Shown here: positions 41,101 through 54,107 of the stretch, piece after piece
Numbering within the stretch: the stretch's first letter is position 1
Layout: each line of letters opens with the position of its first letter
Origin: Ridgeia piscesae
Taxonomy: Eukaryota > Annelida > Polychaeta > Sabellida > Siboglinidae
Length of the DNA: 64,000 nt
NCBI GenBank assembly: GCA_025642075.2
Contig: JAODUO010001188.1
Coordinates: 62,001 to 126,000 of the forward strand
Direction of reading: 5' to 3'
Made by a program: the position numbers and the translations under genes
Notes under the pieces: model-generated
What the model saw: only the letters and a program-made list of their open reading frames with translations
The model's database searches: none
What the model was told of the DNA's origin: nothing

Positions 41101-43964
41101 TGGCACTTGATACTGACTACATCAACTAACCCTGGCAAATCATCCTCACAAGTCAGGGCTGGCAGTTGACTGCACGGACCCTGGTAGATATACTTCACAA
41201 CATACAGAAGTTCACCAAATTCATTGTACTTTACCATAGTTCCTATTGTTGCTGAATTTGATTGCATATGACCATGGAAACCATGCAAAAGCTTGCATCA
41301 CAGCTAAGGGCAACATATATATGCAATACCAAGTTATTCATTGCAGTTTGCTGACATCACATAATCACTTATAAGCATAACCCTGTCAAGGTTTGCTTTT
41401 GCCAAAACTATTGACAACAGCAGTAGTGTGAATGTACCAGCTGTGCCTGTAGCAGTTTGTCTGTGAAGGTGTCTATCTGCTCGTACTGTGTGTCTGTAGC
41501 AGTGTGTCTGGTTAGACTGTGTCTGTAGCAGGGTGTCTGTAGTACAGTGTGTCTGTGTCTGTAGCACTGTCTGTAGCAGTGTGTCTGTGTATGTGTCTAT
41601 AGCAGTGTGTCTGTCTATGTGTCTATAGCAGTGTGTTTTTTGTGTTTTGGTTTTAGGCAACTTTTCTTTTTAGCATTTTGTGGTTTCTGTGTATGTGTCT
41701 TTTGGGGGCCAGTTTTTGGTTTTTTTGTTTTATGGTTTTCTTTTTTTAAGCATTTTTTAATGTCTGTTTTTTATGTGTCTTTTGGGGGCCAGCGTAGTCT
41801 GTTTTTTTAGGGGTTTTTTTTCTATGGCAGTGTGTCTGGCTATGTGTCTATAGCAGTGTGTCTGTCTAGGTGTCTGTAGCACTGTATCTGTGTAGATGTC
41901 TGTAGCCATTTGTCTGTCTAGGGGTCTGTAGCCGTATGTCTGTGTAGGTGTCTGTAGTCATATATCTGTCTAGGTGTCTGTAGCTGTATGTCTGTGTAGG
42001 TGTCTGTAGCCATATGTCTGCGTATGTGTATCTGTAGACTATATGTCTGTATCAGTGTGTCTGTAGGTGTATCTGTAGCAATGTCTGTCTCAGTGTAGGT
42101 GTAGACTGTGTGTCTGTAGCAGTTTGTCTGTGTAGGTGGAGGAGCAGCTGAAGACAGTCACTGTGAAGCTACAGGAGGAGCAGCAGAGTCGAGAGCAGGA
42201 TAGGGGCAGGAGCCACATTGAGCTGGAGCAGCTCCAGGAGCAGCTGCAGGAAGCCATCCAGGTGAGTTTTGCTTATTCAACTGGTAAGTTCATCCTCACT
42301 AACAGAGTCAATGGTAATGAGGATTGACCACAGTCCAGTCATTACAGTCTATTGTCCATAGTTCAGTGATCAAAGTACAGTGACCACAACACATTGACCA
42401 TACTGAGTAGCTCTGTTGACTTAAGTCACTGAATCAATATTAACATAATGTCAATGCATAATAGTCCACATGAATAAAATTATACAATTCCAACTGAAAT
42501 ATTTTCTCATATATAAACTATCCTAATTTAGAACTACGATTCACCACAGCATGGTTACTGATTGCAATGATTGGGTGATCCTGTTCTCACCAGTGTTATT
42601 CTTACACAGTTGAGGCAAACTGCAGACTCGAGCCACCAGGTGGCGCTGACCAAGATGGAGCAATCGTTGCACCAGAAGGAGGCTGAGATGACACGGTTGG
42701 CGGGAGAGCTGGCAGAGGCTCGAGAGCAGCTGGAGAGCATGCGAGAGGCTCGTGCGAGCCTCGAGCGAGACTACAGTGAGCTGCAGCAGAGATTGGTACA
42801 GAGGCAGAGAGAGCTTGAGAACATCCGACCTCAGACTGACGGCATCACTGCCAACATGCAGGTCAGTCTGTCACTCGTGTCACTACGATCTCTGTTGACA
42901 CACAGGTTAGTCTGTCACCCATGTCATTATTGTCATGACCAATACAGAAATTAGTCCGTCACCAATGTCATTACAGTCACTGCCAGTACACAGGTTAATG
43001 TGTCAACATGGTCCCTCCCTGTTGGTTCAAAGGTCAATCTGTCATGAGTGTCGTTGTGATTTCTGCAGTCATGCAGAGGGTATGTGATCATGATCTACGG
43101 TGATAGACTTTCAATGTGTTACCAGTGTCACTGTGATCTATGTTGACACAAGTCAGTCTATCATTAGTGTCACTATAGTTCCCTGCAGATCAATCTGTAT
43201 CCCTGTTGATTCTCAGGTCATACTGTCACTATGATTCCTGCTGACAGGTTGTTGACGTTGTGTTGTAGGCGAAGTATGAGAGTGAGATTGAGGAACTGTT
43301 GAGGCAACTGAAGGCGAGAGACAGCCACATGGACGAGACAACCACCAGCCACCTACAGTCACAGGTGAGACAACGACTCACTGCCATGTAGTGACAGGGC
43401 AGTACCATCACTGAAGTTATCACCACCCCTCACTTGCTAGGATTGTTGAAATCTCACTCATTCGTTCGTTCGTTCGTTCGTTCGTTCGTTCGTTCGTTCG
43501 TTCGTTCGTTCGTTCGTTCGTTCGTTCGTTCGTTCGTTCGTTCGTTCGTTCGTTCGTTCGTTCGTTCGTTCGTTCGTTCGTTCGTTCGTTCGTTCGTTCG
43601 TTGCGTTCGTCGTCGTTGTTGCGCTGTTGCTCGTTCTCGCTCTGTGCTCGGCTCTGTCGCTCGCTCGCTCTCCTCCTCACTAATGCCATACATGCTACGT
43701 ACATGCTTTCCTCCTGTTCTCTCCGCTTCTCTCCCTTATTCACTGACACATTCACTGACACATTCACTCTGCTCACTCACTCGCACACTCACTCTCACTA
43801 CAGACACAGATAACTAATCAGGTTCATTCACTTGATCACTTGTATATATAATTTAATTTTAATTTCTAGGCAAATATTTTATTTGTATTAATAACTATAT
43901 TGAAGATAGTATTACTTACATTTCTTTTTATATAATATTGTATCATTTGTATTATATAACTTAT

Positions 43965-44019
<55 letters not shown>

Positions 44020-47000
44020 TGATTTTATAAAGTGCCTTAGAGCAACTTCCATCAATTGAATGTTGTCTACACGTTTTATAGTTGCTATTATCAATGAATA
44101 ATCTATTCGTTCTACAGCGAGATCTGGGGACCGCCCTGGTGGAAGCAAAACAAACCATCCAGGGCCAGGAACAGTGGATAATCTCCCAGAAATCAACTGA
44201 GCTTGACCTGCGACAAGAGGTCAGTGACCTCCGACATGAGATCGGGGTGCTGCAGGACCGACTGAGTTACGACGCCGGGCGTGAGATTGGTGGGGGTGAT
44301 GCTGAGAGTTCACCCTCCTCCACCAGTGGCTCCAGGACGGTGAAGGTGTCACTTACACAGGCGGAGCAGCAAGTACAGGTGAGAGAGACTACCTTGTGGG
44401 GTGCAGTGACTAGAGCATCAGACTCAACCAAGAGATCCCTGCTTCCAATACAGGGCTACTCTATTGAACCTAGGTCAAATTCGAGAGATCACAGCTTCAA
44501 ATACAGGGCTACTCTATTGAACCTAGGTCAAATTCGAGAGATCCCTGCTTCAAATACAGGGCTACTCTATTGAACCTAGGTCAAATTCGAGAGATCCCTG
44601 CTTCAAATACAGGGCTACTCTATTGAACCTAGGTCAAATTCGAGAGATCCCTGCTTCAAATACAGGGCTACTCTATTGAACCTAGGTCAAATTCGAGAGA
44701 TCCCTGCTTCAAATACAGGGCTACTCTATTGAACCTAGGTCAAATTCGAGAGATCCCAGCTTCAAATACAGGGCTACTCTATTGAACCTAGGTCAAATTC
44801 GAGAGATCCCAGCTTCAAATACAGGGCTACTCTATAGAACCTAGGTCAAATTCGAGAGATCCCTGCTTCAAATACAGGGCTACTCTATTGAACCTAGGTC
44901 AAATTCGAGAGATCCCTGCTTCAAATACAGGGCTACTCTATTGAACCTAGGTCAAATTCGAGAGATCCCTGCTTCAAATACAGGGCTACTCTATTGAACC
45001 TAGGTCAAATTCGAGAGATCCCTGCTTCAAATACAGGGCTACTCTATTGAACCTAGGTCAAATTCGAGAGATCCCTGCTTCAAATACAGGGCTACTCTAT
45101 TGAACCTAGGTCAAATTCGAGAGATCCCTGCTTCAAATACAGGGCTACTCTATTGAACCTAGGTCAAATTCGAGAGATCCCTGTTTCAAATACAGGGCTA
45201 CTCTATTGAACCTAGGTCAAATTCGAGAGATCCCAGCTTCAAATACAGGGCTACTCTATTGAACCTAGGTCAAATTCGAGAGATCCGAGCTTCAAATACA
45301 GGGCTACTCTATTGAACCTAGGTCAAATTCGAGAGATCCCAGCTTCAAATACAGGGCTACTCTATTGAACCTAGGTCAAATTCGAGAGATCCCAGCTTCA
45401 AATATCCCTTGCTACTATGTCAAACTTTTGACGAGTTCATTTACTGTATATTGAGTGAGAAGGCTGGGCTGGAGGAGTAGGGGGGGTCACAGGCCAGAAA
45501 GTGCTGCCCAGAGAGGGTGGTGTTGGGTGGCGTGTTGTCCTGTTCCAGCAGCCAGTTCTGTGTGCAACATGGTTCCTGATGTTTCCTCCTTATCACCTTG
45601 TTGTAAAAGTACTGATTTACTGTTGAGCCTACAATTCCCTCCGTGACAAAGAAAGATCATGATGTCCGTGACGTTGATCCAGATTATAGGCCAACAAGTT
45701 TGTCAACATTTCCGTCAGTTTTGCTGTTAGACGGATGGCCAGAAATTACGGAATCCTCAACTGACATTTGCCTATGTTTGAACTTTGAGAACCGCTAAAA
45801 ATATTCTGGCTTCTGCCCATGGCATCATCACAAACAACGTAACACTTTTACAAGTAGGTCCTCATGTGCACCGTGACACGTGATCCAAACAGGTGTGTTA
45901 TAAACCAGTCAACATGTGCAAAATGGAATTTTAAGTATGCTACCGGGTATACAGATTTCAGCCCAACAATTAACAGGTCTGTGAGAGTGAGCGACAGGTG
46001 AGAGGGAGAAGGAAGGAAACATCCAGTGAACAAGACAGCAGTGGGACTGTATCTGGGATATTTGCCTGGGAGTGGGCAGTAAAGGACAGGTCATAGGTCA
46101 CATAACCTCCAGTCAGCAGTCATGCAGCCGTAGGTCAGAATTTGCGTAGCTATAGGTCAGAGGTCGCACAACTATAGGTCAGAGGTTGCACAGCTATAGG
46201 TCAGAGGTCAGACAGCCTGTATGTTTGAGGTTGTCTGGACCATGCAGCAGCTGTGTGCAGTGATGTGTGACTGAAATCACTCAGGCATGTCATTGCATTG
46301 TAGTTGTGGAACTGACAATGACCTGAGGAGTTGAATGGTTGGAAGGGTGGACACTGGTGAAAACAAAAGTTGTAATAACACAGTTTGTACAACGGGCTGC
46401 AGTTTTGAAGTGAAGAATGCTGAATAAGTCAGGATCCAGATCACCGTGATTAATCATGTTGTTTATCTAGATCCTACAGTTAATGGTTGCATAAAATAGC
46501 TCATATACACAGTTTTTAATTTTTTGCCAACATAAATGTATGTAATAAAGTGAAATAAACATTTAGCCGTGATAACCTGCATTGTATCTAAGCAGGCTGT
46601 CATCATACAGACTGGAGCAGGCATTTATATTGTCATAGAAACTGGAGCAGCTGTTTGTTGTTATAGAAACTACAGCGGTTGTTTATGTTGTCATAGGGAC
46701 TGGAGCAGCTGTTTGTTGTTATAGAAACTACAGCGGTTGTTTATGTTGTCATAGGGACTGGAGCAGCTGTTTGCTTGTTTATTTGTTTGTTTTACAAACT
46801 AGAGAACCTATTTATGTTGTCACTGAAACTTGGACCAGCCATTTATGTCATAGAAACTGGATTAGTTGTTTGAGTTGTCATAGCAACTGGAATCGCTGTT
46901 TTGTCATGCCAGCTGAAGCAGCTGTTTTTGGCGTACAAACTGGAGCAGCCATTTGTGTTGTCATAGAAACTGAAGCAGCTGTGTTTGTTTTCTAGAAACT

Positions 47001-50000
47001 GGAGCAGCGGCTCAGTGAGATGAGCGCTGAGTATGAGCAAAAGTTGACTGACGTGAAAGAGAAACTGCGGCTTGAGAAAGAGGAAAGTATTGATCAAATT
47101 CGCAGGCAGCTGCAGAAATACCACACGGATGAAATCAACCGCCTCATTGTTGATCACCAGAGGGAGCTTCAGCGGCTTCAACCTGTCGGTGAAACCAGTA
47201 AGTTAGCTTTTATCTGACTGTACGTAAGTTGAGAACATGAAATGGTATTGACCATTCAAAACATGAAATTATGTTTTCCCACTCTTTCAAGGGGTGATGA
47301 CAACATACTGATGCTACCTTGTATTATTAAATGATGATGACTCACTCATTGTGTCTTACATCACCAGGCAATGATGACACACTAAATGTGTGTTGTGTCA
47401 GCAGGTAATGACACCCTAATTGTGTCTTGTGTCACCAAGTGAAGGTGACACTAATTGTCTTGTGTCACCAAATGATGATGACACTGATTATGTGTTGTGT
47501 TACAACATAGTGATGACTCACTGACTGTATATCATGTCACCAACTGATTGTTGTCTCGTGTCACCAACTGATCATGTCTTGTGTCACTAGGTGACGATGA
47601 CTCACTGATTGAGTTGGCGCGAAAGGTTCACGTTGAGATTGATCGCAACGAAGAGATCGACTCAAGGATGATGGGATATCTCACTCGGCCCGATGCTCAG
47701 GGTGCTCCCGATGTGTCTGATGCAGTGCCATCTGGTGGCACAGCAGCACAGGTTGTTCCTCCATCAGAGGGCAGCACTGAGCAGGCAACTACGCTGCAAG
47801 TAGGTGATATTATTTCATGGAGCCATCTGTGGACATCATTGTGGTATTTTGGATAACTGGATACAGTGTGAATGTTTCCAAACTTATTTGAAGGTTGTTA
47901 GTAGTATGAAATATTATGATGGTAAAAGGCCACTGTTTAGCTGCTGAAATGTCTTGTTCATGAAATTTGTAATTATTTACACTACACATGTCAGTATACT
48001 TAGCTGTGTCTGTCTAAATGTTATTTCTAATCTACCCATGTCAGCAAACAATTTATGAAACTATGCTTGTATAATTATTATATAAGCATTAAACCAAATG
48101 TTAGTTTTGCTTGTGTCAGAACTAGGCTATCATTCTGCTGTAAATTAGCTAGTTTTTAATTAATACGTAACAAAGCTGCAATGTGATTTAGTCATACATT
48201 AGTCATTCAGTGATTAAAACCACCATAGCCACATGTTAGCTGTGTCTGTGCAGGGGCTCCTGAGGAAGATCCACTCGGAGGGCATCAAGAAGTTGTCTGT
48301 GCCTGAACTGCATCTGCTTCGTCGCTATGGCAACGCCGCTTCCCAGGGGGAAGACCTGCGCCACGCATGGGAAGAGGAGAGATGCAGCCTTAAGGCAACC
48401 ATCGATTCCCTGAGGGGGGCAACAGGGACAACACAATCACCTTTCTCTCGGAGCCAGGTAGCGTCAACGCTCAGTCAGCTGATGTTTTCATGGTTTCGGT
48501 TTCTTACTGACAAGTATTTGACGGGTCCATTAGGTAACATGTTTCCTAGCAACCAGGCTATAAAGCTTACAAAATGGCTGCCACACATGAAGCGGTTGGA
48601 TATATTGTCATGTATGTTTTGAAATTATGTTTTGAAATATGTTATTTTTGACTAAAGCATTGGGAAAGGTGAGGACTTAATGCTTGATGGGTTGATTTAA
48701 CAGATTGAAATTACAGTAGACATTGTACATTGTATTAAAACTACTGTTGGTTAGAAAGTGGACAGAGGTCACCCGCATAATTATGATTCTGACATCAGTG
48801 TTACGTCTAGTATCATAGGCATTTATCTAAACAAAATAGTAATAATAAATTATAATAATAGTAAATAATAATAATTTGAAATGGTTTGAAAAGTTTTATC
48901 TCAGTCACAGAATTTGAAGTCAGCCAAGTGGTGAATGCCTGTGTGACTGGTGGATGGAGATAGTCATTATATTATTTAGTAAATGATTTACCTCTCAAGA
49001 AACTTTTTGTTTTCTCCCTATGTATTTTCTCTGTCTCTCACAGCCTTCTTCAGCAGACTGAATTTCATATATTGATTTTTACCTCCACAACAGGAGAGGT
49101 CACCAGGAGGTGAGCATGAGAGGGTGACCCAAGAGGTGAGTGACCTGCAGCGGCAGCTGGGTGCCCTCAAGGTGACCCTGCATGACGAGAAGGAACGACT
49201 GATGGCTGAGAAGACGAAGGTGGAAGAACAACACAAAGTGTTGGAGAACCAGCTGAGGCGCCAGGGTAAGAACTGTCACCCCACAGAGTAAGCCACCCCT
49301 CACTGTCACCCCACAGAGTAAGCCACCCCTCACTGTCACCCCACAGAGTAAGCCACCCCTCACTGTCACCCCATAGAGTAAGCCACCCCTCACTGTTACC
49401 CCACAGAGTAAGCCACCCCTCACTGTCACCCCACAGAGTAAGCCACCCCTCACTGTCACCCCACAGAGTAAGCCATCCCTCACTGTCACCCCACAGAGTA
49501 AGCCACCCCTCACTGTCACCCCACAGAGTAAGCCACCCCTCACTGTCACCCCACAGAGTAAGCCACCCCTCACTGTTACCCCACAGAGTAAGCCACCCCT
49601 CACTGTTACCCCACAGAGTAAGCCATCCCTCACTGTTACCCCACAGAGTAAGCCATCCCTCACTGTTACCCCACAGAGTAAGCCATCCCTCACTGTCACC
49701 CCACAGAGTAAGCCACCCCTCACTGTTACCCCACAGAGTAAGCCATCCCTCACTGTTACCCCACAGAGTAAGCCATCCCTCACTGTTACCCCACAGAGTA
49801 AGCCACCCCTCACTGTTACCCCACAGAGTAAGCCACCCCTCACTGTTATCCCACAGAGTAAGCCACCCCTCACTGTTACCCCACAGAGTAAGCCATCCCT
49901 CACTGTCACCCCACAGAGTAAGCCATCCCTCACTGTTACCCCACAGAGTAAGCCACCCCTCACTGTTACCCCACAGAGTAAGCCATCCCTCACTGTCACC

Positions 50001-53000
50001 CCACAGAGTAAGCCATCCCTCACTGTCACCCCACAGAGTAAGCCATCCCTCACTGTCACCCCACAGAGTAAGCCATCCCTCACTGTTACCCCACAGAGTA
50101 AGCCATCCCTCACTGTTACCCCACAGAGTAAGCCACCCCTCACTGTCACCCCACAGAGTAAGCCACCCCTCACTGTTACCCCACAGAGTAAGCCATCCCT
50201 CACTGTCACCCCACAGAGTAAGCCACCCCTCACTGTCACCCCACAGAGTAAGCCATCCCTCACTGTCACCCCACAGAGTAAGCCACCCCTCACTGTCACC
50301 CCACAGAGTAAGCCACCCCTCACTGTCACCCCACAGAGTAAGCCACCCCTCACTGTTACCCCACAGAGTAAGCCACCCCTCACTGTTACCCCACAGAGTA
50401 AGCCATCCCTCACTGTTACCCCACAGAGTAAGCCATCCCTCACTGTTACCCCACAGAGTAAGCCATCCCTCACTGTCACCCCACAGAGTAAGCCACCCCT
50501 CACTGTTACCCCACAGAGTAAGCCATCCCTCACTGTTACCCCACAGAGTAAGCCATCCCTCACTGTTACCCCACAGAGTAAGCCACCCCTCACTGTTACC
50601 CCACAGAGTAAGCCACCCCTCACTGTTACCCCACAGAGTAAGCCACCCCTCACTGTTACCCCACAGAGTAAGCCACCCCTCACTGTTACCCCACAGAGTA
50701 AGCCATCCCCTCACTGTTACCCCACAGAGTAAGCCACCCCTCACTGTTATCCCACAGAGTAAGCCACCCCTCACTGTTACCCCACAGAGTAAGCCATCCC
50801 TCACTGTCACCCCACAGAGTAAGCCACCCCTCACTGTTATCCCACAGAGTAAGCCACCCCTCACTGTTACCCCACAGAGTAAGCCATCCCTCACTGTCTA
50901 CCCCACAGAGTAAGCCACCCCTCACTGTTATCCCACAGAGTAAGCCACCCCTCACTGTTACCCCACAGAGTAAGCCACCCCTCACTGTTACCCCACAGAG
51001 TAAGCCACCCCTCACTGTTACCCCACAGAGTAAGCCACCCCTCACTGTTACCCCACAGAGTAAGCCATCCCTCACTGTTACCCCACAGAGTAAGCCACCC
51101 CTCACTGTTACCCCACAGAGTAAGCCACCCCTCACTGTACCCCACAGAGTAAGCCACCCCTCACTGTTACCCCACAGAGTAAGCCACCCCTCACTGTTAC
51201 CCCACAGAGTAAGCCACCCCTCACTGTTACCCCACAGAGTAAGCCACCCCTCACTGTTACCCCACAGAGTAAGCCACTCCCTCACTGTTACCCCACAGAG
51301 TAAGCCACCCCTCACTGTTACCCCACAGAGTAAGCCACCCCTCACTGTTACCCCACAGAGTAAGCCACCCCTCACTGTTACCCCACAGAGTAAGCCACCC
51401 CTCACTGTTACCCCACAGAGTAAGCCACCCTCACTGTTACCCCACAGAGTAAGCCACCCCTCACTGTTACCCCACAGAGTAAGCCACCCTCACTGTTACC
51501 CCACAGAGTAAGCCACCCCTCACTGTTACCCCACAGAGTAAGCCACCCCTCACTGTTACCCCACAGAGTAAGCCATCCCTCACTGTTACCCCACAGAGTA
51601 AGCCACCCCTCACTGTTACCCCACAGAGTAAGCCACCCCTCACTGTTACCCCACAGAGTAAGCCACCCCTCACTGTTACCCCACAGAGTAAGCCACCCCT
51701 CACTGTTACCCCACAGAGTAAGCCACCCCTCACTGTTACCCCACAGAGTAAGCCACCCCTCACTGTTACCCCACAGAGTAAGCCACCCCTCACTGTTACC
51801 CCACAGAGTAAGCCATCCCTCACTGTTACCCCACAGAGTAAGCCACCCCTCACTGTTACCCCACAGAGTAAGCCATCCCTCACTGTACCCCACAGAGTAA
51901 GCCATCCCTCACTGTTACCCCACAGAGTAAGCCATCCCTCACTGTCACCCCACAGAGTAAGCCACCCCTCACTGTTACCCCACAGAGTAAGCCATCCCTC
52001 ACTGTTACCCCACAGAGTAAGCCTCACTGTTACCCTCACAGGTGTCATCCCCTGTACCCAGAGTAAGCCACCCCTCACTGTTACCCCACAGAGTAAGCCA
52101 TCCCTCACTGTCACTCCCCTCACTGTTACCCCACAGAGTAAGCCATCCCTCACTGTTACCCCACAGAGTAAGCCATCCCTCACTGTCACCCCACAGAGTA
52201 AGCCACCCCTCACTGTCACCCCACAGAGTAAGCCATCCCTCACTGTTACCCCACAGAGTAAGCCATCCCTCACTGTTACCCCACAGAGTAAGCCACCCTC
52301 ACTGTCACCCCACAGAGTAAGCCACCCTCACTGTACCCCACAGAGTAAGCCATCCCTCACTGTACCCCACAGAGTAAGCCATCCCTCACTGTTACCCCAC
52401 AGAGTAAGCCATCCCTCACTGTACCCCACAGAGTAAGCCATCCCTCACTGTTACCCCACAGAGTAAGCCACCCCTCACTGTCACCCCACAGAGTAAGCCA
52501 TCCCTCACTGTTACCCCACAGAGTAAGCCATCCCTCACTGTCACCCCACAGAGTAAGCCACCCCTCACTGTTACCCCACAGAGTAAGCCATCCCTCACTG
52601 TTACCCCACAGAGTAAGCCATCCCTCACTGTTACCCCACAGAGTAAGCCATCCCTCACTGTTACCCCACAGAGTAAGCCACCCCTCACTGTTACCCCACA
52701 GAGTAAGCCATCCCTCACTGTTACCCCACAGAGTAAGCCACCCCTCACTGTTACCCCACAGAGTAAGCCATCCCTCACTGTTACCCCACAGAGTAAGCCA
52801 TCCCTCACTGTTACCCCACAGAGTAAGCCACCCCTCACTGTTACCCCACAGAGTAAGCCATCCCTCACTGTTACCCCACAGAGTAAGCCATCCCTCACTG
52901 TACCCCACAGAGTAAGCCACCCCTCACTGTTACCCCACAGAGTAAGCCACCCCTCACTGTTACCCCACAGAGTAAGCCACCCCTCACTGTTACCCCACAG

Positions 53001-53975
53001 AGTAAGCCATCCCTCACTGTTACCCCACAGAGTAAGCCATCCCTCACTGTCACTCCCCTCACTGTTACCCCACAGAGTAAGCCATCCCTCACTGTTACCA
53101 CAGAGTAAGCCACCCCTCACTGTCACTCCCCTCACTGTTACCCCACCAGTGTAAGTTACCCCCTCACTGTCACCCCTCACTGTTACCCCACAGAGTAAAC
53201 CACCCCTCACTGTTGCCCCACCAATGTAAGTTACCCTCACTGTCACTCCACCAGTGTACATCACACTGTTACCCTAACAGTGTAAGTCAACCCCATTGTC
53301 TCTCCATCAGTGTAAGTCACCCCCCCACTTTTACCCCACCAGTGTAAGTCAACCCGCCCCCCACCCCCCACTGTCACTCCACCAGTGTCAGTCGCCCATC
53401 AGTCCACCCACCAGGGCAAGTCACCCATCAGTACCATTCCACCTTTCATCCCTCACTACCACCCACAAGAGTGAGGCACCCTTGCGAATCTCCCTACTAG
53501 AGTAAGTCACCCCAGTAGTGTAAGTCAGTAACATGTTGAGTCAGTGTAATGATATATTGTGTACCTATGTTGTAGTTTTGAAGTACATGACAGTGATCTT
53601 TAGATCTGCTAAGAGTATCCGAGTCAGGGGTCATATGCTAATGCTGCTTGTTGTTACAGTGGAAGTGCTGGAGTTCAAAGTTCAGCAAGAGAGGGTGGTG
53701 AGTGACGACCTACGCACAAGTCTGGAGGTGGAGAAGAGTCATCGGCACGAGTTGACCGGTCAACTCAGCGAGGAGAGGACGTCGGACAGCCGTCTTCAGA
53801 CGGAGCTCAGTGACATGACGTCTCGTGTCACCATGCTGCAGGATGCACTGACGCGAGAACAGGCCCGCCTCGCATCTACCTCGTGAGTGTCTCTGTTGCA
53901 TAAGTCCATATAGTCCTAATGAGTTCTCGTGAGTGTATCTGCTGTATAATTCAACATATAATTCCTAATACACAC

Positions 53976-54038
<63 letters not shown>

Positions 54039-54044
54039 CTATAT

Positions 54045-54107
<63 letters not shown>

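Noticed and set aside
40857..41288. 143-codon - strand ORF in intron 26
   Set aside because: No recognisable domain, no splice context, ordinary composition for random sequence; kept only as a possible old repeat.
44390..44460. Functional tRNA gene
   Set aside because: Arms do not pair into a full cloverleaf and the B box is degraded.
49100..50894. 527- and 575-codon - strand ORFs of [10 protein letters not shown] / [10 protein letters not shown] repeats
   Set aside because: Two frames of the same 30-bp array are open at once, the mark of a repeat artefact. They also overlap exon 34 in antisense.
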